Under the pieces are notes generated by a model. The model had not been told where the DNA came from. It saw nothing but the letters and a program-made list of their open reading frames with translations, and searched no databases. The translations under genes and the position numbers were made by a program. This document shows, in pieces, positions 1 to 7,987 of a DNA stretch of 64,000 nt (position 1 is the first letter of the stretch; every line of letters begins with the position of its first letter). The DNA comes from Bacteriovorax sp. MedPE-SWde (GTDB taxonomy: Bacteria; Bdellovibrionota; Bacteriovoracia; Bacteriovoracales; Bacteriovoracaceae): the NCBI GenBank assembly GCA_001874305.1, contig MPCU01000003.1, forward strand, positions 248,001-312,000, in the 5' to 3' direction.

Positions 1-1
1 T

Positions 2-325
2 ATGAACAAACAAGTTCGTAAGGCCGATATTGGACTATTCTATGATGTAACTGGAAGAAAGGCCCCTACAAGTATTGATGATGTGCCTATTCACTTTCTT
101 ATTCCTGCTTTTATAATTTCTGAACTTAAAACTGCATTCCAGATTGGGTTCTTACTTTATATACCATTTCTAATTCTGGATATGGTTGTTGCTTCAGTTC
201 TTATGGCCATGGGGATGATGATGTTACCTCCAGTTGTAATTTCTCTTCCATTCAAACTGCTACTATTTGTATTAGTTGATGGATGGCAGTTAGTAACAGG
301 ATCGTTACTAAGATCATTTAATTAG
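2..325 (+). CDS. fliP: FliP, flagellar type III export gate protein (5' end outside window)
   Basis: FliP forms the core of the flagellar export gate in the inner membrane with FliQ and FliR. Only the last 107 residues are here; the frame is open at the left edge and the first Met visible is internal, because the family continues well upstream (about 245 residues in E. coli). The visible part has the conserved stretch [19 protein letters not shown], two hydrophobic segments (about residues 45-65 and 75-100) and the usual short C-terminus. fliQ follows 13 bases after the stop, the standard fliP-Q-R order. Identification is secure. Confidence 0.95.
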   Translation: MNKQVRKADIGLFYDVTGRKAPTSIDDVPIHFLIPAFIISELKTAFQIGFLLYIPFLILDMVVASVLMAMGMMMLPPVVISLPFKLLLFVLVDGWQLVTGSLLRSFN

Positions 326-338
326 ATAGGAGAGAGAA

Positions 339-608
339 GTGGACTTTTTTTCAGATATAGCAAAGCAAGCAATTACAATAGGACTGATGATTTCAGCTCC
401 AATGTTACTTGGCTCACTTGTTATGGGTATCTTAGTTTCGATCTTTCAGGCCGTTACTCAAATCAATGAACAAACACTTTCATTTATTCCAAAGATTCTA
501 GTTATTATTGGTGCACTTGTACTTTGTGCACCTTGGATGAGTGATCAATTAACAACTTTTACAAGGGAATTAATTATTAGTATTCCTCAACTTGTTACAG
601 GTAGATAA
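339..608 (+). CDS. fliQ: FliQ, flagellar export gate protein
   Basis: Small export-gate membrane protein of 89 residues, the family's normal size, with two transmembrane helices (about 14-38 and 50-72) and the conserved QINEQTLSFIPK segment between them. The start is GTG at 339, preceded by AGGAGAGA at good spacing; no ATG fits. The stop codon overlaps the fliR start (TAATG), so the two are probably translationally coupled. Confidence 0.95.
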   Translation: MDFFSDIAKQAITIGLMISAPMLLGSLVMGILVSIFQAVTQINEQTLSFIPKILVIIGALVLCAPWMSDQLTTFTRELIISIPQLVTGR

Positions 609-1384
609 TGACAATACAGATAACTGACATTGTTCCAGTAATTGCATTCTTTCTTGTTTTTTCAAGACTGCTTGCTGTGAATTTTCAGTTACCTATTTAT
701 GATAACCTTCCGATTCCAATGATTGTTAAAATTCTATCAACACTTGTAATGTCATACTGCTTCTTTCCTTATGTTCAAGGAGAAGTAATGAAAGATATTG
801 CTTATGTAGGTAAGGAAAATTTTTGGGCGCTAACGGCCGTATATACAATAGTTGGCCTGGTTATAGGCTACCTTGTTAAATCAATCATGGGGATCTTTGT
901 AGCGGGTGGTTCTATCATTACACAACAGGTTGGGTTTGCAGCAGTACAATACTTTGACCCGACATCAAATCAACAAATTGGTCCGTTCGAGAAGCTCATT
1001 CAGTGGACAGTACTTGTAATGGTTATATCTTCTGGAGCATTACTTCCAATGTTCAAGGGCGTGTTTCACTCTTTTGAATCAATACATATTTATCAAATGG
1101 GTGCTTTTGCTAAAGCCCACATCTTTTATATAGAAGCATTTAAGTCGATATTTCTTTCGGCGATTATGCTTGCAACACCTTTAATTTTTACAAATATGCT
1201 AATCATGACAATCCTAGGAATTATCGCAAGAACAGTTCCTCAGTTGAATGTAATTATGGTTAGTTTTGCAGTTAATATTGGACTTGGTTTGCTAGTTTTT
1301 GCAGCAACAAGTGACGAATTTTTTAGTGTCGCCTTCAAGATTTATACAGATAAGCTTGGGGAATGGTTTCAATTTGTTATCTAG
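608..1384 (+). CDS. fliR: FliR, flagellar export gate protein
   Basis: Third export-gate membrane protein, 258 residues, close to the usual FliR length, with several long hydrophobic segments throughout. The FliR-type motif SRLLAVNFQLPIYDNLPIP lies near the N-terminus and the C-terminal half has the expected membrane helices. It starts in the stop codon of fliQ and is followed after 18 bases by flhB, so it is part of one polycistronic unit. The assignment rests on order and the N-terminal motif and is firm. Confidence 0.94.
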   Translation: MTIQITDIVPVIAFFLVFSRLLAVNFQLPIYDNLPIPMIVKILSTLVMSYCFFPYVQGEVMKDIAYVGKENFWALTAVYTIVGLVIGYLVKSIMGIFVAGGSIITQQVGFAAVQYFDPTSNQQIGPFEKLIQWTVLVMVISSGALLPMFKGVFHSFESIHIYQMGAFAKAHIFYIEAFKSIFLSAIMLATPLIFTNMLIMTILGIIARTVPQLNVIMVSFAVNIGLGLLVFAATSDEFFSVAFKIYTDKLGEWFQFVI

Positions 1385-1402
1385 AGGATAACGGGATAAA
1401 AA

Positions 1403-2482
1403 ATGGCTGACGATTCATCAGATGCAGAAAAAACAGAAGAGCCCTCCGCTCATAGGATTGAAGAATCCAGGCGAAAGGGTGAAGTTGCTTCCTCGAAAGA
1501 ACTTTCGAGTGTTCTCGTTTTATCGGCGTGTCTGCTTACATTAGGTCTTTCTATGATCTTCATTTATGAAGAGCTGGATTCCTTTGTTAGATGGTTAGCA
1601 CATCTTGATATCGCATCTGCGTTCACAGAAAAATCATTAAAAACAATAGTTCATAGAACTGCAAAAACGACACTTATGTGTGCAGCTCCTGTAAGTATCG
1701 TTGCTCTTTGTGTAGGTGTAATCGCAAATATTGCACAGGTTGGGATTCTATTCTCTCCAGATGTTCTTCAATGGAAGCCAGAGAGAATTAACCCTCTAAA
1801 GGGAATTAAGAAACTCTTCTCTGCACAGGCTGCAGTTGAAGCTATTAAAGGTATATTTAAGTTCATTATAGTGATGGGAATTGTTTATCTCTTTTTAAAA
1901 GATGAGATAGCTTCATATATTGGTTTCTTTCACATGGATTTCTTTCAGTCATTTATCTACGGTAAATCGATTCTTATAAAACTTGGGTTTTCTATCATTG
2001 GTGGTCTTGTACTAATCGCAATAGGTGACTTTGCTTACCAAAAGCATTCTTATAAGAAAAAGATGATGATGACAAAAGAAGAGGCCAAGCGTGAGTCCAA
2101 AGAGCAAGATGGTAATCCAGAAGTAAAGCAAAGAATTAGAAGTATTCAAAGAGAAATGGCATCAAAGAGAATGATGGCCGATATTCCTACTGCTGATGCA
2201 ATCATCACAAACCCTACTCATATAAGTATTGTTCTTAAATATGACCAAGAAAAAATGATCTCTCCAACAATTATTGGTAAGGGACAAGATCACTTAGCAA
2301 TGAGAATTAGAGAAATTGCAAAAGAACATAATATTCCAATTGTTGAAAATGTTCCTCTAGCACGAGCTCTTTATAAGAGTGTCAATGTTGGAGAAAGTGT
2401 TCCAAGAACACTATATAAAGCAGTCGCTGAAGTACTGGCCTTTGTTTATAAGTTGAAAAGAAATAAAAAGGCCATGGGGTAG
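1403..2482 (+). CDS. flhB: FlhB, flagellar export specificity switch
   Basis: FlhB controls the switch from rod/hook to filament export. The 359-residue protein begins with the typical acidic stretch followed by the RIEESRRKGEVASSKEL segment, then four membrane segments, then a charged cytoplasmic linker and the cytoplasmic domain. The autocleavage motif N270-P271-T272-H273 is intact, so normal self-cleavage between N and P is expected. The C-terminal sequence VPLARALYKSV is also typical. Eight bases separate it from flhA. Confidence 0.97.
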   Translation: MADDSSDAEKTEEPSAHRIEESRRKGEVASSKELSSVLVLSACLLTLGLSMIFIYEELDSFVRWLAHLDIASAFTEKSLKTIVHRTAKTTLMCAAPVSIVALCVGVIANIAQVGILFSPDVLQWKPERINPLKGIKKLFSAQAAVEAIKGIFKFIIVMGIVYLFLKDEIASYIGFFHMDFFQSFIYGKSILIKLGFSIIGGLVLIAIGDFAYQKHSYKKKMMMTKEEAKRESKEQDGNPEVKQRIRSIQREMASKRMMADIPTADAIITNPTHISIVLKYDQEKMISPTIIGKGQDHLAMRIREIAKEHNIPIVENVPLARALYKSVNVGESVPRTLYKAVAEVLAFVYKLKRNKKAMG

Positions 2483-2490
2483 GAGAATAA

Positions 2491-4566
2491 ATGGACGGAT
2501 TTTTTGGTAAATTCAAATTTTTATCACAGAATGCTGACTTAGTTGTTGCAGTAGGATTAATGCTCATTTTGGGTGTTATGATTATTCCTGTACCACCAAT
2601 TGTTCTAGATTTACTATTAGCGATTACTCTATCATTTGCGATCATAATTTTATTAGTTTCTGTTTACTCTAAGAAGCCACTAGATTTCTCAACTTTTCCA
2701 TCTGTTCTTCTTGTAACGACTTTATTTAGATTATCTCTAAATGTAGCCTCGACAAGAAATATTCTTTTACGAGGTGGGTCTGATGGAACAAGTGCAGCTG
2801 GTGAAATCATTAAGAGTTTCGGTGAGTTCGTTGTAGAAGGGAATTTCGTCGTAGGTATTATTGTCTTTATTATTCTAGTAATTATCAACTTTATGGTTAT
2901 TACAAAGGGTGCTGGGCGTGTTGCTGAAGTTGCTGCACGATTCACTTTAGATGCGATGCCTGGTAAGCAGATGGCAATTGATGCTGATTTAAATGCCGGA
3001 CTAATTGACGATGCACAAGCTAAACAAAGACGAGCTGAAGTTGCTCAGGAAGCAGATTTTTACGGGTCTATGGATGGTGCTTCGAAGTTCGTTCGAGGGG
3101 ATGCTATTGCAGGTATTATGATTACTGCAATTAATATCATCGGTGGAATTATTGTTGGTGTTGCCCAAAATGGTTTAAGTTTTGGTCAGGCAGCTGAAAC
3201 ATTTACTCTTCTAACTGTTGGTGATGGTCTTGTATCTCAAATACCTGCACTAATCATATCAACTGCAGCGGGTTTAATTGCCACGAGAAACACTTCTGAT
3301 GATAATCTTGGTGCACAGATTGAGAAGCAATTTAAGTTACATCCTAAGGCAATCTATATTGCTTCTGGTGTACTTCTTGTTTTCTCTTTAATCCCAGGAC
3401 TTCCTAAGCTTCCATTTATTGCTGTAGGACTTGGTCTTGCTTATATGGGAAATCGCATAGAGAAAGGTGTTGCAAAAGAGATAGCTGAAGAAGCAACAAA
3501 GAATACTGAAGAGAAGAAGGCAACTCCTGATTCACTTGAAGATCTGCTTTCACTTGAACTCGTGGAGCTTGAGGTTGGTTATGGGCTTGTAAACCTTGTG
3601 GATTCCTCTCAAAATGGTGATCTTCTTGAAAGAATTACATACATGAGGAAACAATTCGCTTTAGACTGGGGTGTAATCATTCCATCTGTTAGAATAAAGG
3701 ACAACCTGGAGTTAAAACCAGGTGGATATAGTGTCAAAATCAAAGGAATTGAAGTCGCTAGTGGAGAATTAATGCCCGATCATTTCTTGGCCATGGACCC
3801 TGGCTCAGTAATTGAAAAAATGGATGGTGTTGAAACTGTTGAACCAGTTTTTGGTCTCCCTGCGGTATGGATTTCTGAAGAGCAAAAAGATGATGCTGGA
3901 TACAATGGTTATACAGTAGTTGATCTCTCTACAGTAATGGCAACACACCTTACTGAAATCTTAAAATCTAATTTATACGAACTATTTGGTAGACAAGAAC
4001 TTGTTAGAGTTATGGATAATTTCAAGGATCACTATCCTAAAATTGTTGCAGACCTTGTACCAGATATTCTTCCTCTTGGTTCTGTTCTTAAGGTACTTCA
4101 AAACCTACTTAGAGAAGGTGTATCAGTTAGAGACTTAAGAACAATTCTTGAAACACTTTCTGAGTTTGGAATATCAGTTAAGGACCCAGACTCACTGACA
4201 GAATATGTAAGACAGTCACTTTATAGAACAATTACAGAAGTTATAAAAAGTGACATGGGGGATATCCCACTATTTACATTAGATAGAAAAATTGAAGAAC
4301 AAGTTGCAAGTAACTTAATTCAGACGGAAAGCGGTCAACAATTATCGTTGGATCCAAGAGTCACTCAAACGATACTTGCAAGTTTAAATGAGAAAATTGA
4401 AGAAGCAACGAACATGGGCGAGAAAATGGTTGTCCTGTGTTCGCCAGTAATAAGAAACCACTTTAAGAAATTGACAGAAAAATTTATTCCAAACTTGATT
4501 GTGGTAAGTCATAATGAATTAAGCCCTGATGCAAACATCAGGTCTCTTGGAACGGTGAGGTTATAG
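2491..4566 (+). CDS. flhA: FlhA, flagellar export gate protein with cytoplasmic ring domain
   Basis: FlhA is the large export-gate component whose cytoplasmic nonamer docks substrates and chaperones. This 691-residue protein has the usual length and layout: about eight membrane helices in the first ~330 residues, the conserved FHIPEP-type cytoplasmic loop containing RFTLDAMPGKQMAIDADL, then a soluble domain of about 330 residues. RBS AGGAG precedes ATG 2491. The stop and the flhF start are two bases apart. No irregularity seen. Confidence 0.97.
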   Translation: MDGFFGKFKFLSQNADLVVAVGLMLILGVMIIPVPPIVLDLLLAITLSFAIIILLVSVYSKKPLDFSTFPSVLLVTTLFRLSLNVASTRNILLRGGSDGTSAAGEIIKSFGEFVVEGNFVVGIIVFIILVIINFMVITKGAGRVAEVAARFTLDAMPGKQMAIDADLNAGLIDDAQAKQRRAEVAQEADFYGSMDGASKFVRGDAIAGIMITAINIIGGIIVGVAQNGLSFGQAAETFTLLTVGDGLVSQIPALIISTAAGLIATRNTSDDNLGAQIEKQFKLHPKAIYIASGVLLVFSLIPGLPKLPFIAVGLGLAYMGNRIEKGVAKEIAEEATKNTEEKKATPDSLEDLLSLELVELEVGYGLVNLVDSSQNGDLLERITYMRKQFALDWGVIIPSVRIKDNLELKPGGYSVKIKGIEVASGELMPDHFLAMDPGSVIEKMDGVETVEPVFGLPAVWISEEQKDDAGYNGYTVVDLSTVMATHLTEILKSNLYELFGRQELVRVMDNFKDHYPKIVADLVPDILPLGSVLKVLQNLLREGVSVRDLRTILETLSEFGISVKDPDSLTEYVRQSLYRTITEVIKSDMGDIPLFTLDRKIEEQVASNLIQTESGQQLSLDPRVTQTILASLNEKIEEATNMGEKMVVLCSPVIRNHFKKLTEKFIPNLIVVSHNELSPDANIRSLGTVRL

Positions 4567-4567
4567 G

Positions 4568-6022
4568 ATGTATGTAAGAAAGTTTGAAGCTGACTCATTG
4601 GAAGAGGCACTCAAAGACATCAAGAGAGAGCTTGGACCAGATGCGATCATTTTAAAGACGCTGACAAATAAAGGTCTCAAAGGTGCATTTAAAAAGAAGA
4701 GAATCGAAATTACAGCAGCTATCTCGGAGAGAAATTACTCCAGTAAAGCTAAGGTAGATAAAGTTCTTAATCCAGCACAAAAAGATAAGTTTTATAAGAA
4801 CGATGCATCGTATATTTCTAATATGATTAATTCAGATACTAAGACGGAAACTGCTCCTGCTGCGGCCGGTGGATATGGAAAGCTAGCTTTAAATAAGCAG
4901 GTGAACTCAGTCGCTAACGAGACGGAACATAATTTTAGTTCTCAGGGGCCAATGAGCTCTGGTTTAGATGACTTTCTTAATACAGCACCTGCCCCTAAGA
5001 AAGTAGAAGATGAGAATCCTATTTTTGCAGATGAGCCAAATTTTGATATCGAACCTACTATTGTAGAAGAGCCTGTTGCTGTCGCACCAAGAATAGAAGT
5101 TACTCATGAAGAAGTTTCTCGTGAATCTTTAATTGACAGCTCAGAAGTTCAAAAAACAGTTGATGCGCAAAAATCTAAAATAGATGACCTTGAAAAGAAA
5201 CTCTATGAATTAACTCAAAGTGTACAAAGTATAAATAAGCCTCAGGCCCTTGGTGTTCAAGAGCTAGTAGCAATTTTAAGAAGTTTAGATATTGAAGAGA
5301 CATATGTTCAAAAAGTTTTAAGAAAAGCAAACTTTGAACTATCTGTTGCAGATAAAGAAGATCCAGATACGGTATTTGAATTTGCATTGAGAGAAATGTT
5401 GAATGAAATCAATGTTGATATGCCTCTTTTTTCTTCAGTAGATAATAGTGAAAAGCACACTGTAACAGTAGTACTTTCAGATGTAACATCTGGACAAAGT
5501 ACAATGCTTAGAAAAATAGCATCTCTTCAAAAAGATTCTATGATTATTCGAAATAAAGGTGATGAAGATTTTAAAGAAAATGAAACATTTTCTGAAAAGT
5601 TCTTTGATATAGATACTAAGGTTTGTCGTTCAATTTCTGAAATCGTTTCGGCCACTAGAGGAGCTCTAGAAGGTAAGAAGAACGTTTTTGTTGACTACAA
5701 AGCAGGTAATCAAGAGGCCAATGAAGTAAAGAAGTTTATTGATGGTCTTAGAAGATCTTTTGAGAATGTGGAAGTTTTAGTATGCCTTTCATCAATCAAC
5801 ACAGAGTTATATAATAGAAAGGTACTTAACCGTTATACCGGATTGGCAAACGGAATGGTAGTCACACACTTAGATCAATGTTTGAATTTTGGATCACTCT
5901 TTAATTTAGCAATAGATTTTAATCAACTACCATATAAGTTCTTTGGAACAGGACAAGTAGTTCCAGATGACCTCGAAGCTGCAACTGCCGAAAGGATTTT
6001 GGCAGGGATTTTTCAGCTGTAA
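4568..6022 (+). CDS. flhF: FlhF-like flagellar placement protein with a degenerate GTPase domain
   Basis: FlhF is an SRP-type GTPase that marks the pole for flagellum assembly. The N-terminus is classical (MYVRKFEADSLEEALKDIK, ELGPDAIIL), followed by a long acidic linker and a coiled coil near residues 195-220. The C-terminal domain still aligns: the ending GTGQVVPDDLEAATAERILAG is the family signature. The nucleotide-binding motifs are not intact. The P-loop position reads SDVTSGQST (304-312) with no lysine, the DTAGR position reads VDYKAGNQ, and the TKLDE position reads THLDQ. The frame is uninterrupted and lies in the expected place in the operon, so this is a retained protein that probably cannot hydrolyse GTP, not a pseudogene. 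Confidence 0.9.
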   Translation: MYVRKFEADSLEEALKDIKRELGPDAIILKTLTNKGLKGAFKKKRIEITAAISERNYSSKAKVDKVLNPAQKDKFYKNDASYISNMINSDTKTETAPAAAGGYGKLALNKQVNSVANETEHNFSSQGPMSSGLDDFLNTAPAPKKVEDENPIFADEPNFDIEPTIVEEPVAVAPRIEVTHEEVSRESLIDSSEVQKTVDAQKSKIDDLEKKLYELTQSVQSINKPQALGVQELVAILRSLDIEETYVQKVLRKANFELSVADKEDPDTVFEFALREMLNEINVDMPLFSSVDNSEKHTVTVVLSDVTSGQSTMLRKIASLQKDSMIIRNKGDEDFKENETFSEKFFDIDTKVCRSISEIVSATRGALEGKKNVFVDYKAGNQEANEVKKFIDGLRRSFENVEVLVCLSSINTELYNRKVLNRYTGLANGMVVTHLDQCLNFGSLFNLAIDFNQLPYKFFGTGQVVPDDLEAATAERILAGIFQL

Positions 6023-6062
6023 TTAATATTTTTTGACTTGTTTACATTCAACGGGAGACAGG

Positions 6063-6953
6063 ATGTCTAAAGGTGAGCTGAGTCATTGGTTAATGTCACA
6101 AAGAAGTGACTTTGGACCAAGCGAAAAATTGAATTTAAATTCAATTAGCACAAAGAAACGCACAATCGCTATTGCTTCAGGCAAAGGTGGGGTAGGGAAA
6201 ACAACTGCTTCATTAATGCTTGCTAAGGAATTAGTAGAATCTGGCAATAAGGTATTAGTTATTGATTGTGATTACAATCTCTCTAATACAGCAGTTAAAC
6301 TTGGTTTACCGCTAAGTGATAACTTTTACTCATTACTTTCAATGAAGAAAGATTTCTCTGAGTGTTTACATAAAGAGGGAGACCTTCACCTATTATCTGG
6401 CTGTAATGGTAACTCAGATCTATTCGATACAAATTTTGAACATGATAAATTTATTATCGATGTCATTCATGAACATGGGGATGAATATGATTTTATTCTT
6501 CTTGATTGTCCAGCAGGTATAGGTAAAGAAACTGTTAATCTTGCAGCATATGCTGATTATAGATTTATGATTGTAAATCCTGATAGGTCGTCTATTACTG
6601 ACACCTACGCCCTAATAAAAATACTTAAAAATAAATATTCTATCTCTGAAAATCATTTAGTTGTTAATCGAGTCTCATCACAAAAACAATACCTGAGAGT
6701 TGTTAAGTCTCTCATGGATACGGTTTCTACCTTCTTAGAAGGTAATGTTAGAGTTTTAGGCCCTGTTAAGTTTATTAACATTCCTGTCGATGAGTTTGAT
6801 AAAGGTCTAAGGGGGGCGGAAAAAAGTTCCCTGCACAAATATTTCTCTAAAATTGCATCGAAGTTTACCGACGAGAGCACTGGTCTGTTTGAAAATATTA
6901 TAAATTCAAACGTAAAGCCGTCAGTAGAACATGAAGTTCAACCAACCGTATAA
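6063..6953 (+). CDS. flhG: FlhG (MinD-like ATPase regulating flagellar number)
   Basis: MinD/ParA-type ATPase of 296 residues that normally works with FlhF to set flagellar number. The deviant Walker A motif GKGGVGKTT (40-48) is complete, with the signature lysine, and the switch regions VIDCDYNLSN and LLDCPAGIG are present. I start it at ATG 6063, behind ACGGGAGACAGG; the longer frame from TTG 6033 has no ribosome site. The N-terminal stretch ELSHWLMSQR replaces the DQAxxLR motif that in other FlhG proteins stimulates FlhF. Forty bases follow flhF and fliA is 15 bases downstream. Confidence 0.93.
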   Translation: MSKGELSHWLMSQRSDFGPSEKLNLNSISTKKRTIAIASGKGGVGKTTASLMLAKELVESGNKVLVIDCDYNLSNTAVKLGLPLSDNFYSLLSMKKDFSECLHKEGDLHLLSGCNGNSDLFDTNFEHDKFIIDVIHEHGDEYDFILLDCPAGIGKETVNLAAYADYRFMIVNPDRSSITDTYALIKILKNKYSISENHLVVNRVSSQKQYLRVVKSLMDTVSTFLEGNVRVLGPVKFINIPVDEFDKGLRGAEKSSLHKYFSKIASKFTDESTGLFENIINSNVKPSVEHEVQPTV

Positions 6954-6968
6954 GACAAGGAGTGCTCG

Positions 6969-7754
6969 ATGTCATCTATAGCAAAAAAACTAAAGAATTT
7001 AAAAGATTATAGATCAACTGTTGATCCAAAAGTTAAAGATGAAATTGTTGTAGAGTATGCGCCGCTAATTAAGTATATTGCGCAAAAGATAGCCTCACGT
7101 CTTCCGGCGAATATTGAGCTAGACGATCTAATTTCATGTGGTGTTATTGGATTAATGGATGCGATTGAAAAATTTGATCCAACAAGAGATAATAAATTTA
7201 AAACATATGCAGAATTTAGAATTAGAGGTTCAATTCTAGATGAACTTAGAGCGCAAGATTGGGTCCCAAGATCTATTAGAGAGAAGGCTAAGGTTATTGA
7301 TAGAGCTTACTCTAAATTAGAGTCTAAGCTTGGTAGACCAGCAACAGACGAAGAAATGTGTTCAGAGCTTACTGTTACCAAAGATGAGTTTCATGACATG
7401 CTTAATAAAGCTAAGTCTGTATCGATGCTAAATATCGATGATTCTGCTACTTTTAATCGTAATGATAAAAAGACCATGGCAGGAATGAATGAAGAAAGTA
7501 AGCATGTTAATCCATTTACTGCTGTTGCAAATAAAAACTTCAGAGAAAAAATAAAAGAGGGAATCTCTCAACTACCTGAGAAGCAAAGATTAGTTCTTTC
7601 TTTATATTATTATGAAGACCTTAATCTTAAGGAAATTGGTCAAGTTTTAGATGTAACTGAATCAAGAGTATCTCAACTTCACACCCAAGCAGTGTCCAAG
7701 TTAAAAGCTAAGCTACAAACGATGTTTGAAGGTTATGAAGAGCTTGTAGGGTAG
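6969..7754 (+). CDS. fliA: FliA, flagellar sigma factor (sigma28)
   Basis: RNA polymerase sigma factor of 261 residues for late flagellar and chemotaxis genes. Region 2 (LDDLISCGVIGLMDAIEKFDP and KFKTYAEFRIRGSILDELR) and region 4 (LPEKQRLVLSLYYYEDLNLKEIG then VSQLHTQAV) are complete and typical for the sigma28 group; region 3 lies between. It is the last gene of the flagellar operon and is followed by a clear terminator at 7787-7813. I did not find a convincing sigma28 promoter in this window, so its targets lie elsewhere. Confidence 0.95.
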   Translation: MSSIAKKLKNLKDYRSTVDPKVKDEIVVEYAPLIKYIAQKIASRLPANIELDDLISCGVIGLMDAIEKFDPTRDNKFKTYAEFRIRGSILDELRAQDWVPRSIREKAKVIDRAYSKLESKLGRPATDEEMCSELTVTKDEFHDMLNKAKSVSMLNIDDSATFNRNDKKTMAGMNEESKHVNPFTAVANKNFREKIKEGISQLPEKQRLVLSLYYYEDLNLKEIGQVLDVTESRVSQLHTQAVSKLKAKLQTMFEGYEELVG

Positions 7755-7786
7755 AAAACACCGGTCAAATTTACTTCAAAATATAT

Positions 7787-7813
7787 AAGCCTTCGTAATG
7801 AAGGCTTTTTTTA
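7787..7813 (+). terminator. Rho-independent terminator of the flagellar operon
   Basis: AAGCCTTC, loop GTAAT, GAAGGCTT, then a run of seven Ts. It lies 33 bases after the fliA stop. Confidence 0.92.
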
Positions 7814-7987
7814 TTTTCTTCAAAAAGAAAGGTTTTTTTCTTTATATTTCTTCATAAAAAATGCATAATATTTAAAGAAATCAAAGACGAATTCACAGGA
7901 CGTGAAGGGTCTAAAAGACATGATGTTAACTACCATTATAAAAAATCAAAATTCAATAAATTGCCATACTTTTGGCAGGAGACTTAA

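Noticed and set aside
4568-6022. FlhF as a pseudogene
   Set aside because: The frame is intact, in the normal operon position, and the N- and C-terminal conserved blocks are kept; only nucleotide motifs changed.
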